From: Auanema rhodensis
Taxonomy: Eukaryota > Nematoda > Chromadorea > Rhabditida > Rhabditidae
Length of the DNA stretch: 64,000 nt
NCBI GenBank assembly: GCA_964057225.1
Contig: OZ059900.1
Span: 1,622,501-1,686,500 of the forward strand
Reading direction: 5' to 3'
The notes beneath the pieces are model-generated. The model was not told the origin of the DNA. It searched no databases and saw only the letters and a list, made by a program, of their open reading frames with translations. Position 1 is the first letter of the stretch, and every line of letters begins with the position of its first letter. The position numbers and the translations under genes were made by a program. Positions 11,814-26,757 of the stretch are shown piece after piece.

Positions 11814-12855
11814 TTTGATCATATTCGTTAAGATTCGAGAATCAAACACACAATACACAAAATAAGTTTATTTTTACGAGTTTGCACTGATATTTATTCA
11901 TTTTGATCAAAAAAGGTCGAAAATAGAAAGAATTTTTGAAATTTCCGAGTTTTGAGTCTAATTTGGCTAAATCGCTCATATACATGATCAGAAGCATAGT
12001 TTTATTGTCTATGACAACAAAAGTCATCAATTAAACGCTAGTGATGTTTAAATACTGATTTTCGCTCAAATAGCATTACTACACTAAGTATGGTCGTTTT
12101 TATGCCTTTAACACCATATACTCACCGATTTTTGGTACAAAATCTGTAATACTCGTAAATTTTGATCATATTCGGTGAGATTTGAGAATCAAACACACAA
12201 TACACGAAATAAGTTTATTTTTACGAGTTTGCACTGATATTTATTCATTTTGATCAAAAAAGGTCGAAAATAGAAAGAATTTTTGAAATTTCCGAGTTTT
12301 GAGTCTAATTTGGCTAAATCGCTCATATATATGATCAAAAGCATAGTTTTATTGTCTATGACAACAAAAGTCATCAATTAAACGCTAGTGATGTTTAAAT
12401 ACTGAATTTCGCTCAAATAGCATTACTACACTAAGTATGGTCGTTTTTATGCCTTTAACACCATATACTCACCGATTTTTGGTACAAAATCTGTAATACT
12501 CGTAAATTTTGATCATATTCGTTAAGATTTGAGAATCAAACATACAATACACAAAATCAGTCTATTTTTATGAGCTTGCACTGATATATATTCATTTTGA
12601 TCAAAAAAGGTCGAAAATAGAAAGAATTTTTGAAATTTACGAGTTTTGAATCTAATTTGGCTAAATCGCTCATATATATGATCAAAAGCATAGTTTTACT
12701 GTCTATGATAACAAAAGTCTTCAAATATACACTAATAATGATTAAATCACTGAATTTCACTCAAATAGCATTACTACACTAAGTATGGTCGTTTTTATGC
12801 CTTTAACACCATATACTCACCGATTTTTGGTACAAAATCTGTGATACTCGTAAAT
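11814..12855. repeat. Monomers A*, B, C
   Basis: A* differs from A by CACAAAATAAG where A has CACGAAATAAG. The A*-B-C succession recurs at 17375 and 19459. From about here to 15288 the array matches 19459 to about 22933 at an offset of 7645 bp (22 monomers). Confidence 0.75.
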
Positions 12856-15800
12856 TTTGATCATATTCGGTGAGATTCGAGAATCAAACACACAATACAC
12901 GAAATAAGTTTATTTTTACGAGTTTGCACTGATATTTATTCATTTTGATCAAAAAAGGTCGAAAATAGAAAGAATTTTTGAAATTTCCGAGTTTTGAGTC
13001 TAATTTGGCTAAATCGCTCATATACATGATCAGAAGCATAGTTTTATTGTCTATGACAACAAAAGTCATCAATTAAACGCTAGTGATGTTTAAATACTGA
13101 TTTTCGCTCAAATAGCATTACTACACTAAGTATGGTCGTTTTTATGCCTTTAACACCATATACTCACCGATTTTTGGTACAAAATCTGTAATACTCGTAA
13201 ATTTTGATCATATTCGTTAAGATTTGAAAATCAAACACACAATACACGAAATAAGTTTATTTTTACGAGTTTGCACTGATATTTATTCATTTTGATCAAA
13301 AAAGGTCGAAAATAGAAAGAATTTTTGAAATTTCCGAGTTTTGAGTCTAATTTGGCTAAATCGCTCATATACATGATCAGAAGCATAGTTTTATTGTCTA
13401 TGACAACAAAAGTCATCAATTAAACGCTAGTGATGTTTAAATCACTAAATTTCGCTCAAATAGCATTACTACACTAAGTATGGTCGTTTTTATGCCTTTA
13501 ACACCATATACTCACCGATTTTTGGTACAAAATCTGTGATACTCGTAAATTTTGATCATATTCGGTGAGATTCGAGAATCAAACACACAATACACGAAAT
13601 AAGTCTATTTTTATGAGTTTGCACTGATATTTATTCATTTTGATCAAAAAACGTCGAAAATAGAAAGAATTTTTGAATTTTCCGAGTTTTGAGTCCAATT
13701 GGGCTAAATCGCTCATATATATGATCAAAAGCATAGTTTTACTGTCTATGATAACAAAAGTCTTCAAATATACACTAATAATGATTTAATCACTGAATTT
13801 CACTCAAATAGCAATACTACACTAAGTATGGTCGTTTTTATGCCTTTAACACCATATACTCACCGATTTTTGGTACAAAATCTGTGATACTCGTAAATTC
13901 TGATCATATTCGGTGAGATTCGAGAATCAAACACACAATACACGAAATAAGTTTATTTTTACGAGTTTGCACTGATATTTATTCATTTTGATCAAAAAAG
14001 GTCGAAAATAGAAAGAATTTTTGAAATTTCCGAGTTTTGAGTCTAATTTGGCTAAATCGCTCATATATATGATCAAAAGCATAGTTTTACTGTCTATGAT
14101 AACAAAAGTCTTCAAATATACACTAATAATGTGTAAATCACTGAATTTCACTCAAATAGCATTACTACACTAAGTATGGTCGTTTTTATGCCTTTAACAC
14201 CATATACTCACCGATTTTTGGTACAAAATCTGTGATACTCGTAAATTTTGATCATATTCGGTGAGATTCGAGAATCAAACACACAATACACGAAATAAGT
14301 TTATTTTTACGAGTTTGCACTGATATTTATTCATTTTGATCAAAAAAGGTCGAAAATAGAAAGAATTTTTGAAATTTCCGAGTTTTGAGTCTAATTTGGC
14401 TAAATCGCTCATATATATGATCAAAAGCATAGTTTTATTGTCTATGACAACAAAAGTCATCAATTAAACGCTAGTGATGTTTAAATACTGAATTTCGCTC
14501 AAATAGCATTACTACACTAAGTATGGTCGTTTTTATGCCTTTAACACCATATACTCACCGATTTTTGGTACAAAATCTGTAATACTCGTAAATTTTGATC
14601 ATATTCGTTAAGATTTGAGAATCAAACATACAATACACAAAATCAGTCTATTTTTATGAGCTTGCACTGATATATATTCATTTTGATCAAAAAAGGTCGA
14701 AAATAGAAAGAATTTTTGAAATTTACGAGTTTTGAATCTAATTTGGCTAAATCGCTCATATATATGATCAAAAGCATAGTTTTACTGTCTATGATAACAA
14801 AAGTCTTCAAATATACACTAATAATGATTAAATCACTGAATTTCACTCAAATAGCATTACTACACTAAGTATGGTCGTTTTTATGCCTTTAACACCATAT
14901 ACTCACCGATTTTTGGTACAAAATCTGTGATACTCGTAAATTTTGATCATATTCGGTGAGATTCGAGAATCAAACACACAATACACGAAATAAGTTTATT
15001 TTTACGAGTTTGCACTGATATTTATTCATTTTGATCAAAAAAGGTCGAAAATAGAAAGAATTTTTGAAATTTCCGAGTTTTGAGTCTAATTTGGCTAAAT
15101 CGCTCATATACATGATCAGAAGCATAGTTTTATTGTCTATGACAACAAAAGTCATCAATTAAACGCTAGTGATGTTTAAATACTGATTTTCGCTCAAATA
15201 GCATTACTACACTAAGTATGGTCGTTTTTATGCCTTTAACACCATATACTCACCGATTTTTGGTACAAAATCTGTGATACTCGTAAATTTTGATCATATT
15301 CGGTGAGATTCGAGAATCAAACACACAATACACGAAATAAGTTTATTTTTACGAGTTTGCACTGATATTTATTCATTTTGATCAAAAAAGGTCGAAAATA
15401 GAAAGAATTTTTGAAATTTCCGAGTTTTGAGTCTAATTTGGCTAAATCGCTCATATACATGATCAGAAGCATAGTTTTATTGTCTATGACAACAAAAGTC
15501 ATCAATTAAACGCTAGTGATGTTTAAATCACTAAATTTCGCTCAAATAGCATTACTACACTAAGTATGGTCGTTTTTATGCCTTTAACACCATATACTCA
15601 CCGATTTTTGGTACAAAATCTGTGATACTCGTAAATTTTGATCATATTCGGTGAGATTCGAGAATCAAACACACAATACACGAAATAAGTCTATTTTTAT
15701 GAGTTTGCACTGATATTTATTCATTTTGATCAAAAAACGTCGAAAATAGAAAGAATTTTTGAATTTTCCGAGTTTTGAGTCCAATTGGGCTAAATCGCTC

Positions 15801-17027
15801 ATATATATGATCAAAAGCATAGTTTTACTGTCTATGATAACAAAAGTCTTCAAATATACACTAATAATGATTTAATCACTGAATTTCACTCAAATAGCAA
15901 TACTACACTAAGTATGGTCGTTTTTATGCCTTTAACACCATATACTCACCGATTTTTGGTACAAAATCTGTGATACTCGTAAATTCTGATCATATTCGGT
16001 GAGATTCGAGAATCAAACACACAATACACGAAATAAGTTTATTTTTACGAGTTTGCACTGATATTTATTCATTTTGATCAAAAAAGGTCGAAAATAGAAA
16101 GAATTTTTGAAATTTCCGAGTTTTGAGTCTAATTTGGCTAAATCGCTCATATATATGATCAAAAGCATAGTTTTACTGTCTATGATAACAAAAGTCTTCA
16201 AATATACACTAATAATGTGTAAATCACTGAATTTCACTCAAATAGCATTACTACACTAAGTATGGTCGTTTTTATGCCTTTAACACCATATACTCACCGA
16301 TTTTTGGTACAAAATCTGTGATACTCGTAAATTTTGATCATATTCGGTGAGATTCGAGAATCAAACACACAATACACGAAATAAGTTTATTTTTACGAGT
16401 TTGCACTGATATTTATTCATTTTGATCAAAAAAGGTCGAAAATAGAAAGAATTTTTGAAATTTCCGAGTTTTGAGTCTAATTTGGCTAAATCGCTCATAT
16501 ATATGATCAAAAGCATAGTTTTATTGTCTATGACAACAAAAGTCATCAATTAAACGCTAGTGATGTTTAAATACTGAATTTCGCTCAAATAGCATTACTA
16601 CACTAAGTATGGTCGTTTTTATGCCTTTAACACCATATACTCACCGATTTTTGGTACAAAATCTGTAATACTCGTAAATTTTGATCATATTCGTTAAGAT
16701 TTGAGAATCAAACATACAATACACAAAATCAGTCTATTTTTATGAGCTTGCACTGATATATATTCATTTTGATCAAAAAAGGTCGAAAATAGAAAGAATT
16801 TTTGAAATTTACGAGTTTTGAATCTAATTTGGCTAAATCGCTCATATATATGATCAAAAGCATAGTTTTACTGTCTATGATAACAAAAGTCTTCAAATAT
16901 ACACTAATAATGATTAAATCACTGAATTTCACTCAAATAGCATTACTACACTAAGTATGGTCGTTTTTATGCCTTTAACACCATATACTCACCGATTTTT
17001 GGTACAAAATCTGTGATACTCGTAAAT
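12856..17027. repeat. Hexamer A-A'-E-D-B-C repeated twice, 2086-bp period
   Basis: Monomers start at 12856, 13203, 13551, 13899, 14247 and 14594, then at 14942, 15289, 15637, 15985, 16333 and 16680. A' carries the CACTAAATTT ending. The E copies share the rare AAAAAACGTCG variant, which ties the units to one ancestor. The A' at 15289 begins with TTCGGTGAGATTCGAG, whereas those at 13203 and 20848 begin with TTCGTTAAGATTTGAA, so the second unit has been patched at that boundary. Confidence 0.88.
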
Positions 17028-20000
17028 TTTGATCATATTCGGTGAGATTCGAGAATCAAACACACAATACACGAAATAAGTTTATTTTTACGAGTTTGCA
17101 CTGATATTTATTCATTTTGATCAAAAAAGGTCGAAAATAGAAAGAATTTTTGAAATTTCCGAGTTTTGAGTCTAATTTGGCTAAATCGCTCATATACATG
17201 ATCAGAAGCATAGTTTTATTGTCTATGACAACAAAAGTCATCAATTAAACGCTAGTGATGTTTAAATACTGATTTTCGCTCAAATAGCATTACTACACTA
17301 AGTATGGTCGTTTTTATGCCTTTAACACCATATACTCACCGATTTTTGGTACAAAATCTGTAATACTTGTAAATTTTGATCATATTCGTTAAGATTCGAG
17401 AATCAAACACACAATACACAAAATAAGTTTATTTTTACGAGTTTGCACTGATATTTATTCATTTTGATCAAAAAAGGTCGAAAATAGAAAGAATTTTTGA
17501 AATTTCCGAGTTTTGAGTCTAATTTGGCTAAATCGCTCATATACATGATCAGAAGCATAGTTTTATTGTCTATGACAACAAAAGTCATCAATTAAACGCT
17601 AGTGATGTTTAAATACTGATTTTCGCTCAAATAGCATTACTACACTAAGTATGGTCGTTTTTATGCCTTTAACACCATATACTCACCGATTTTTGGTACA
17701 AAATCTGTAATACTCGTAAATTTTGATCATATTCGGTGAGATTTGAGAATCAAACACACAATACACGAAATAAGTTTATTTTTACGAGTTTGCACTGATA
17801 TTTATTCATTTTGATCAAAAAAGGTCGAAAATAGAAAGAATTTTTGAAATTTCCGAGTTTTGAGTCTAATTTGGCTAAATCGCTCATATATATGATCAAA
17901 AGCATAGTTTTATTGTCTATGACAACAAAAGTCATCAATTAAACGCTAGTGATGTTTAAATACTGAATTTCGCTCAAATAGCATTACTACACTAAGTATG
18001 GTCGTTTTTATGCCTTTAACACCATATACTCACCGATTTTTGGTACAAAATCTGTAATACTCGTAAATTTTGATCATATTCGTTAAGATTTGAGAATCAA
18101 ACATACAATACACAAAATCAGTCTATTTTTATGAGCTTGCACTGATATATATTCATTTTGATCAAAAAAGGTCGAAAATAGAAAGAATTTTTGAAATTTA
18201 CGAGTTTTGAATCTAATTTGGCTAAATCGCTCATATATATGATCAAAAGCATAGTTTTACTGTCTATGATAACAAAAGTCTTCAAATATACACTAATAAT
18301 GATTAAATCACTGAATTTCACTCAAATAGCATTACTACACTAAGTATGGTCGTTTTTATGCCTTTAACACCATATACTCACCGATTTTTGGTACAAAATC
18401 TGTAATACTCGTAAATTTTGATCATATTCGGTGAGATTTGAGAATCAAACACACAATACACGAAATAAGTTTATTTTTACGAGTTTGCACTGATATTTAT
18501 TCATTTTGATCAAAAAAGGTCGAAAATAGAAAGAATTTTTGAAATTTCCGAGTTTTGAGTCTAATTTGGCTAAATCGCTCATATATATGATCAAAAGCAT
18601 AGTTTTATTGTCTATGACAACAAAAGTCATCAATTAAACGCTAGTGATGTTTAAATACTGAATTTCGCTCAAATAGCATTACTACACTAAGTATGGTCGT
18701 TTTTATGCCTTTAACACCATATACTCACCGATTTTTGGTACAAAATCTGTAATACTCGTAAATTTTGATCATATTCGTTAAGATTTGAGAATCAAACATA
18801 CAATACACAAAATCAGTCTATTTTTATGAGCTTGCACTGATATATATTCATTTTGATCAAAAAAGGTCGAAAATAGAAAGAATTTTTGAAATTTACGAGT
18901 TTTGAATCTAATTTGGCTAAATCGCTCATATATATGATCAAAAGCATAGTTTTACTGTCTATGATAACAAAAGTCTTCAAATATACACTAATAATGATTA
19001 AATCACTGAATTTCACTCAAATAGCATTACTACACTAAGTATGGTCGTTTTTATGCCTTTAACACCATATACTCACCGATTTTTGGTACAAAATCTGTGA
19101 TACTCGTAAATTTTGATCATATTCGGTGAGATTCGAGAATCAAACACACAATACACGAAATAAGTTTATTTTTACGAGTTTGCACTGATATTTATTCATT
19201 TTGATCAAAAAAGGTCGAAAATAGAAAGAATTTTTGAAATTTCCGAGTTTTGAGTCTAATTTGGCTAAATCGCTCATATACATGATCAGAAGCATAGTTT
19301 TATTGTCTATGACAACAAAAGTCATCAATTAAACGCTAGTGATGTTTAAATACTGATTTTCGCTCAAATAGCATTACTACACTAAGTATGGTCGTTTTTA
19401 TGCCTTTAACACCATATACTCACCGATTTTTGGTACAAAATCTGTAATACTTGTAAATTTTGATCATATTCGTTAAGATTCGAGAATCAAACACACAATA
19501 CACAAAATAAGTTTATTTTTACGAGTTTGCACTGATATTTATTCATTTTGATCAAAAAAGGTCGAAAATAGAAAGAATTTTTGAAATTTCCGAGTTTTGA
19601 GTCTAATTTGGCTAAATCGCTCATATACATGATCAGAAGCATAGTTTTATTGTCTATGACAACAAAAGTCATCAATTAAACGCTAGTGATGTTTAAATAC
19701 TGATTTTCGCTCAAATAGCATTACTACACTAAGTATGGTCGTTTTTATGCCTTTAACACCATATACTCACCGATTTTTGGTACAAAATCTGTAATACTCG
19801 TAAATTTTGATCATATTCGGTGAGATTTGAGAATCAAACACACAATACACGAAATAAGTTTATTTTTACGAGTTTGCACTGATATTTATTCATTTTGATC
19901 AAAAAAGGTCGAAAATAGAAAGAATTTTTGAAATTTCCGAGTTTTGAGTCTAATTTGGCTAAATCGCTCATATATATGATCAAAAGCATAGTTTTATTGT

Positions 20001-20500
20001 CTATGACAACAAAAGTCATCAATTAAACGCTAGTGATGTTTAAATACTGAATTTCGCTCAAATAGCATTACTACACTAAGTATGGTCGTTTTTATGCCTT
20101 TAACACCATATACTCACCGATTTTTGGTACAAAATCTGTAATACTCGTAAATTTTGATCATATTCGTTAAGATTTGAGAATCAAACATACAATACACAAA
20201 ATCAGTCTATTTTTATGAGCTTGCACTGATATATATTCATTTTGATCAAAAAAGGTCGAAAATAGAAAGAATTTTTGAAATTTACGAGTTTTGAATCTAA
20301 TTTGGCTAAATCGCTCATATATATGATCAAAAGCATAGTTTTACTGTCTATGATAACAAAAGTCTTCAAATATACACTAATAATGATTAAATCACTGAAT
20401 TTCACTCAAATAGCATTACTACACTAAGTATGGTCGTTTTTATGCCTTTAACACCATATACTCACCGATTTTTGGTACAAAATCTGTGATACTCGTAAAT
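17028..20500. repeat. Tetramer A-A*-B-C twice, separated by an extra B-C dimer
   Basis: A-A*-B-C lies at 17028-18416 and again at 19112-20500, 1389 bp each. Between them B and C are repeated once (18417 and 18764). The order A A* B C B C A A* B C is what is expected when unequal exchange occurs within a tandem of related units. I see very few differences between the tetramers. Confidence 0.85.
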
Positions 20501-22586
20501 TTTGATCATATTCGGTGAGATTCGAGAATCAAACACACAATACACGAAATAAGTTTATTTTTACGAGTTTGCACTGATATTTATTCATTTTGATCAAAAA
20601 AGGTCGAAAATAGAAAGAATTTTTGAAATTTCCGAGTTTTGAGTCTAATTTGGCTAAATCGCTCATATACATGATCAGAAGCATAGTTTTATTGTCTATG
20701 ACAACAAAAGTCATCAATTAAACGCTAGTGATGTTTAAATACTGATTTTCGCTCAAATAGCATTACTACACTAAGTATGGTCGTTTTTATGCCTTTAACA
20801 CCATATACTCACCGATTTTTGGTACAAAATCTGTAATACTCGTAAATTTTGATCATATTCGTTAAGATTTGAAAATCAAACACACAATACACGAAATAAG
20901 TTTATTTTTACGAGTTTGCACTGATATTTATTCATTTTGATCAAAAAAGGTCGAAAATAGAAAGAATTTTTGAAATTTCCGAGTTTTGAGTCTAATTTGG
21001 CTAAATCGCTCATATACATGATCAGAAGCATAGTTTTATTGTCTATGACAACAAAAGTCATCAATTAAACGCTAGTGATGTTTAAATCACTAAATTTCGC
21101 TCAAATAGCATTACTACACTAAGTATGGTCGTTTTTATGCCTTTAACACCATATACTCACCGATTTTTGGTACAAAATCTGTGATACTCGTAAATTTTGA
21201 TCATATTCGGTGAGATTCGAGAATCAAACACACAATACACGAAATAAGTCTATTTTTATGAGTTTGCACTGATATTTATTCATTTTGATCAAAAAACGTC
21301 GAAAATAGAAAGAATTTTTGAATTTTCCGAGTTTTGAGTCCAATTGGGCTAAATCGCTCATATATATGATCAAAAGCATAGTTTTACTGTCTATGATAAC
21401 AAAAGTCTTCAAATATACACTAATAATGATTTAATCACTGAATTTCACTCAAATAGCAATACTACACTAAGTATGGTCGTTTTTATGCCTTTAACACCAT
21501 ATACTCACCGATTTTTGGTACAAAATCTGTGATACTCGTAAATTCTGATCATATTCGGTGAGATTCGAGAATCAAACACACAATACACGAAATAAGTTTA
21601 TTTTTACGAGTTTGCACTGATATTTATTCATTTTGATCAAAAAAGGTCGAAAATAGAAAGAATTTTTGAAATTTCCGAGTTTTGAGTCTAATTTGGCTAA
21701 ATCGCTCATATATATGATCAAAAGCATAGTTTTACTGTCTATGATAACAAAAGTCTTCAAATATACACTAATAATGTGTAAATCACTGAATTTCACTCAA
21801 ATAGCATTACTACACTAAGTATGGTCGTTTTTATGCCTTTAACACCATATACTCACCGATTTTTGGTACAAAATCTGTGATACTCGTAAATTTTGATCAT
21901 ATTCGGTGAGATTCGAGAATCAAACACACAATACACGAAATAAGTTTATTTTTACGAGTTTGCACTGATATTTATTCATTTTGATCAAAAAAGGTCGAAA
22001 ATAGAAAGAATTTTTGAAATTTCCGAGTTTTGAGTCTAATTTGGCTAAATCGCTCATATATATGATCAAAAGCATAGTTTTATTGTCTATGACAACAAAA
22101 GTCATCAATTAAACGCTAGTGATGTTTAAATACTGAATTTCGCTCAAATAGCATTACTACACTAAGTATGGTCGTTTTTATGCCTTTAACACCATATACT
22201 CACCGATTTTTGGTACAAAATCTGTAATACTCGTAAATTTTGATCATATTCGTTAAGATTTGAGAATCAAACATACAATACACAAAATCAGTCTATTTTT
22301 ATGAGCTTGCACTGATATATATTCATTTTGATCAAAAAAGGTCGAAAATAGAAAGAATTTTTGAAATTTACGAGTTTTGAATCTAATTTGGCTAAATCGC
22401 TCATATATATGATCAAAAGCATAGTTTTACTGTCTATGATAACAAAAGTCTTCAAATATACACTAATAATGATTAAATCACTGAATTTCACTCAAATAGC
22501 ATTACTACACTAAGTATGGTCGTTTTTATGCCTTTAACACCATATACTCACCGATTTTTGGTACAAAATCTGTGATACTCGTAAAT
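20501..22586. repeat. Third copy of the hexamer A-A'-E-D-B-C
   Basis: Monomers at 20501, 20848, 21196, 21544, 21892 and 22239 repeat the 12856-14941 unit at an offset of 7645 bp. The AAAAAACGTCG marker in E and the TTCGTTAAGATTTGAAAATC front of A' are retained. The match is visibly closer to the first hexamer copy than to the second. Confidence 0.87.
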
Positions 22587-25019
22587 TTTGATCATATTCG
22601 GTGAGATTCGAGAATCAAACACACAATACACGAAATAAGTTTATTTTTACGAGTTTGCACTGATATTTATTCATTTTGATCAAAAAAGGTCGAAAATAGA
22701 AAGAATTTTTGAAATTTCCGAGTTTTGAGTCTAATTTGGCTAAATCGCTCATATACATGATCAGAAGCATAGTTTTATTGTCTATGACAACAAAAGTCAT
22801 CAATTAAACGCTAGTGATGTTTAAATACTGATTTTCGCTCAAATAGCATTACTACACTAAGTATGGTCGTTTTTATGCCTTTAACACCATATACTCACCG
22901 ATTTTTGGTACAAAATCTGTAATACTCGTAAATTTTGATCATATTCGTTAAGATTTGAAAATCAAACACACAATAAACAAAATCAGTCTATTTTTATGAG
23001 TTTGCACTGATATATATTCATTTTGATCAAAAAAGGTCGAAAATAGAAAGAATTTTCGAATTTTCCGAGTTTTGAGTCTAATTTGGCTAAATCGCTCATA
23101 TATATGATCAGAAGCATAATTTTATTGTATATGACAACAAAAGTCATTAGTTAAACACTAATGATGTTTAAATCACTAAATTTCGCTCAAATAGCATTAC
23201 TACACTAAGTATGGTCGTTTTTATGCCTTTAACACCATATACTCACCGATTTTTGGTACAAAATCTGTGATACTCGTAAATTTTGATCATATTCGGTGAG
23301 ATTCGAGAATCAAACACACAATACACGAAATAAGTCTATTTTTATGAGTTTGCACTGATATTTATTCATTTTGATCAAAAAAGGTCGAAAATAGAAAGAA
23401 TTTTTGAATTTTCCGAGTTTTGAGTCCAATTGGGCTAAATCGCTCATATATATGATCAAAAGCATAGTTTTATTGTCTATGACAACAAAAGTCATCAATT
23501 AAACGCTAGTGATGTTTAAATACTGAATTTCGCTCAAATAGCATTACTACACTAAGTATGGTCGTTTTTATGCCTTTAACACCATATACTCACCGATTTT
23601 TGGTACAAAATCTGTGATACTCGTAAATTTTGATCATATTCGGTGAGATTCGAGGATCGAACACACAATACACGAAATAAGTTTATTTTGACGAGTTTGC
23701 ACTGATATTTATTCATTTTGATCAAAAAAGGTCGAAAATAGAAAGAATTTTTGAAATTTCCGAGTTTTGAGTCTAATTTGGCTAAATCGCTCATATATAT
23801 GATCAAAAGCATAGTTTTACTGTCTATGATAACAAAAGTCTTCAAATATACACTAATAATGATTTAATCACTGAATTTCACTCAAATAGCATTACTACAC
23901 TAAGTATGGTCGTTTTTATGCCTTTAACACCATATACTCACCGATTTTTGGTACAAAATCTGTGATACTCGTAAATTCTGATCATATTTGGTGAGATTCG
24001 AGAATCAAACACACAATACACGAAATAAGTTCATTTTTACGAGTTTGCACTGATATTTATTCATTTTGATCAAAAAAGGTCGAAAATAGAAAGAATTTTT
24101 GAAATTTCCGAGTTTTGAGTCTAATTTGGCTAAATCGCTCATATATATGATCAAAAGCATAGTTTTACTGTCTATGATAACAAAAGTCTTCAAATATACA
24201 CTAATAATGTGTAAATCACTGAATTTCACTCAAATAGCATTACTACACTAAGTATGGTCGTTTTTATGCCTTTAACACCATATACTCACCGATTTTTGGT
24301 ACAAAATCTGTGATACTCGTAAATTTTGATCATATTCGGTGAGATTCGAGAATCAAACACACAATACACGAAATAAGTTTATTTTTACGAGTTTGCACTG
24401 ATATTTATTCATTTTGATCAAAAAAGGTCGAAAATAGAAAGAATTTTTGAAATTTCCGAGTTTTGAGTCTAATTTGGCTAAATCGCTCATATATATGATC
24501 AAAAGCATAGTTTTATTGTCTATGACAACAAAAGTCATCAATTAAACGCTAGTGATGTTTAAATACTGAATTTCGCTCAAATAGCATTACTACACTAAGT
24601 ATGGTCGTTTTTATGCCTTTAACACCATATACTCACCGATTTTTGGTACAAAATCTGTAATACTCGTAAATTTTGATCATATTCGTTAAGATTTGAGAAT
24701 CAAACATACAATACACAAAATCAGTCTATTTTTATGAGCTTGCACTGATATATATTCATTTTGATCAAAAAAGGTCGAAAATAGAAAGAATTTTTGAAAT
24801 TTACGAGTTTTGAGTCTAATTTGGCTAAATCGCTCATATATATGATCAGAAGCATAGTTTTATTGTCTATGACAACGAAAGTCATTAATTAAACACTAAT
24901 GATGTTTAAATCACTAAATTTCGCTCAAATAGCATTACTACACTAAGTATGGTCGTTTTTATGCCTTTAACACCATATACTCACCGATTTTTGGTACAAA
25001 ATCTGTGATACTCGTAAAT
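22587..25019. repeat. Monomers A-F-E'-D'-D-B-G, copy of 4865-7297
   Basis: Monomer order and diagnostic bases follow the segment 17722 bp upstream. Private changes include GCATAATTTT near 23119 in F and GTTCATTTTT near 24030 in D. The copy ends at the G monomer. After 25019 the sequence switches to types not seen earlier in the window. Confidence 0.8.
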
Positions 25020-26757
25020 TTTGATCATATTCGTTAAGATTCGAAAATCAAACACACAATACACGAAATAAGTTTATTTTTACAAGTTTGCACTGATATT
25101 TATTCATTTTGATCAAAAAAGGTCGAAAATAGAAAGAATTTTTGAAATTTCCGAGTTTTGAGTCTAATTTGGCTAAATCGCTCATATATATGATCAAAAG
25201 CATAGTTTTACTGTCTATGATAACAAAAGTCTTCAAATATACACTAATGATGTGTAAATCACTGAATTTCACTCAAATAGCTTTACTACACTAAGTATGG
25301 TCGTTTTTATGCCTTTAACACCATATACTCACCGATTTTTGGTACAAAATCTGTAATACTCGTAAATTTTGATCATATTCGTTAAGATTTGAGAATCAAA
25401 CATACAATACACAAAATCAGTCTATTTTTATGAGCTTGCACTGATATATATTCATTTTGATCAAAAAAGGTCGAAAATAGAAAGAATTTTTGAAATTTCC
25501 GAGTTATGAGTCTAATTTGGCTAAATCTCTCATATATATGATCAAAAGCATAGTTTTACTGTCTATGATAACAAAAGTCTTCAAATATACACTAATAATG
25601 TGTAAATCACTGAATTTCACTCAAATAGCTTTACTACACTAACTATGGTCGTTTTTATGCCTTTAACACCATATACTCAACGATTTTTGGTACAAAATCT
25701 GTAATACTCGTAAATTTTGATCATATTCGTTAAGATTTGAGAATCAAACATACAATACACAAAATCAGTCTATTTTTATGAGCTTGCACTGATATATATT
25801 CATTTTGATCAAAAAAGGTCGAAAATAGAAAGAATTTTTGAAATTTCCGAGTTTTGAGTCTAATTTGGCTAAATCGCTCATATATATGATCAGAAGCATA
25901 GTTTTATTGTCTATGACAACAAAAATCATCAATTAAACGCTAGTGATGTTTAAATACTGAATTTCACTCAAATAGCATTACTACACTAAGTATGGTCGTT
26001 TTTATGCCTTTAACACCATATACTCAACGATTTTTGGTACAAAATCTGTAATACTCGTAAATTTTGATCATATTCGTTAAGATTTGAGAATCAAACATAC
26101 AATACACAAAATCAGTCTATTTTTATGAGTTTGCACTGATATTTATTCATTTTGATCAAAAAAGGTCGAAAATAGAAAGAATTTTTGAAATTTCCGAGTT
26201 TTGAGTCTAATTTGGCTAAATCGCTCATATACATGATCAGAAGCATAGTTTTATTGTCTATGACAACAAAAATCATCAATTAAACGCTAGTGATGTTTAA
26301 ATATTGATTTTCGCTCAAATAGCATTACTACACTAAGTATGGTCGTTTTTATGCCTTTAACACCATATACTCACCGATTTTTGGTACAAAATCTGTAATA
26401 CTCGTAAATTTTGATCATATTCGTTAAGATTTGAAAATCAAACACACAATAAACAAAATCAGTCTATTTTTATGAGTTTGCACTGATATATATTCATTTT
26501 GATCAAAAAAGGTCGAAAATAGAAAGAATTTTTGAATTTTCCGAGTTTTGAGTCCAATTGGGCTAAATCGCTCATATATATGATCAAAAGCATAGTTTTA
26601 CTGTCTATGATAACAAAAGTCTTCAAATATACACTAATAATGATCAAATCACTGAATTTCACTCAAATAGCATTACTACACTAAGTATGGTCGTTTTTAT
26701 GCCTTTAACACCATATACTCACCGATTTTTGGTACAAAATCTGTGATACTCGTAAAT
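25020..26757. repeat. X/Y-like, R, S, T-like and E monomers
   Basis: The monomer at 25020 has ACAAGTTTG, ACTAATGATG and AGCTTTACTAC. The next (25367) has the R markers AAATCTCTC, ACTAACTATGG and CTCAACG, plus a private GTTATGAG. Then come S-like and T-like monomers with AAAAATCATC, and an E-type monomer with GATCAAATCAC. This is a variant of the series that is amplified at 36835-43440. Confidence 0.8.
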
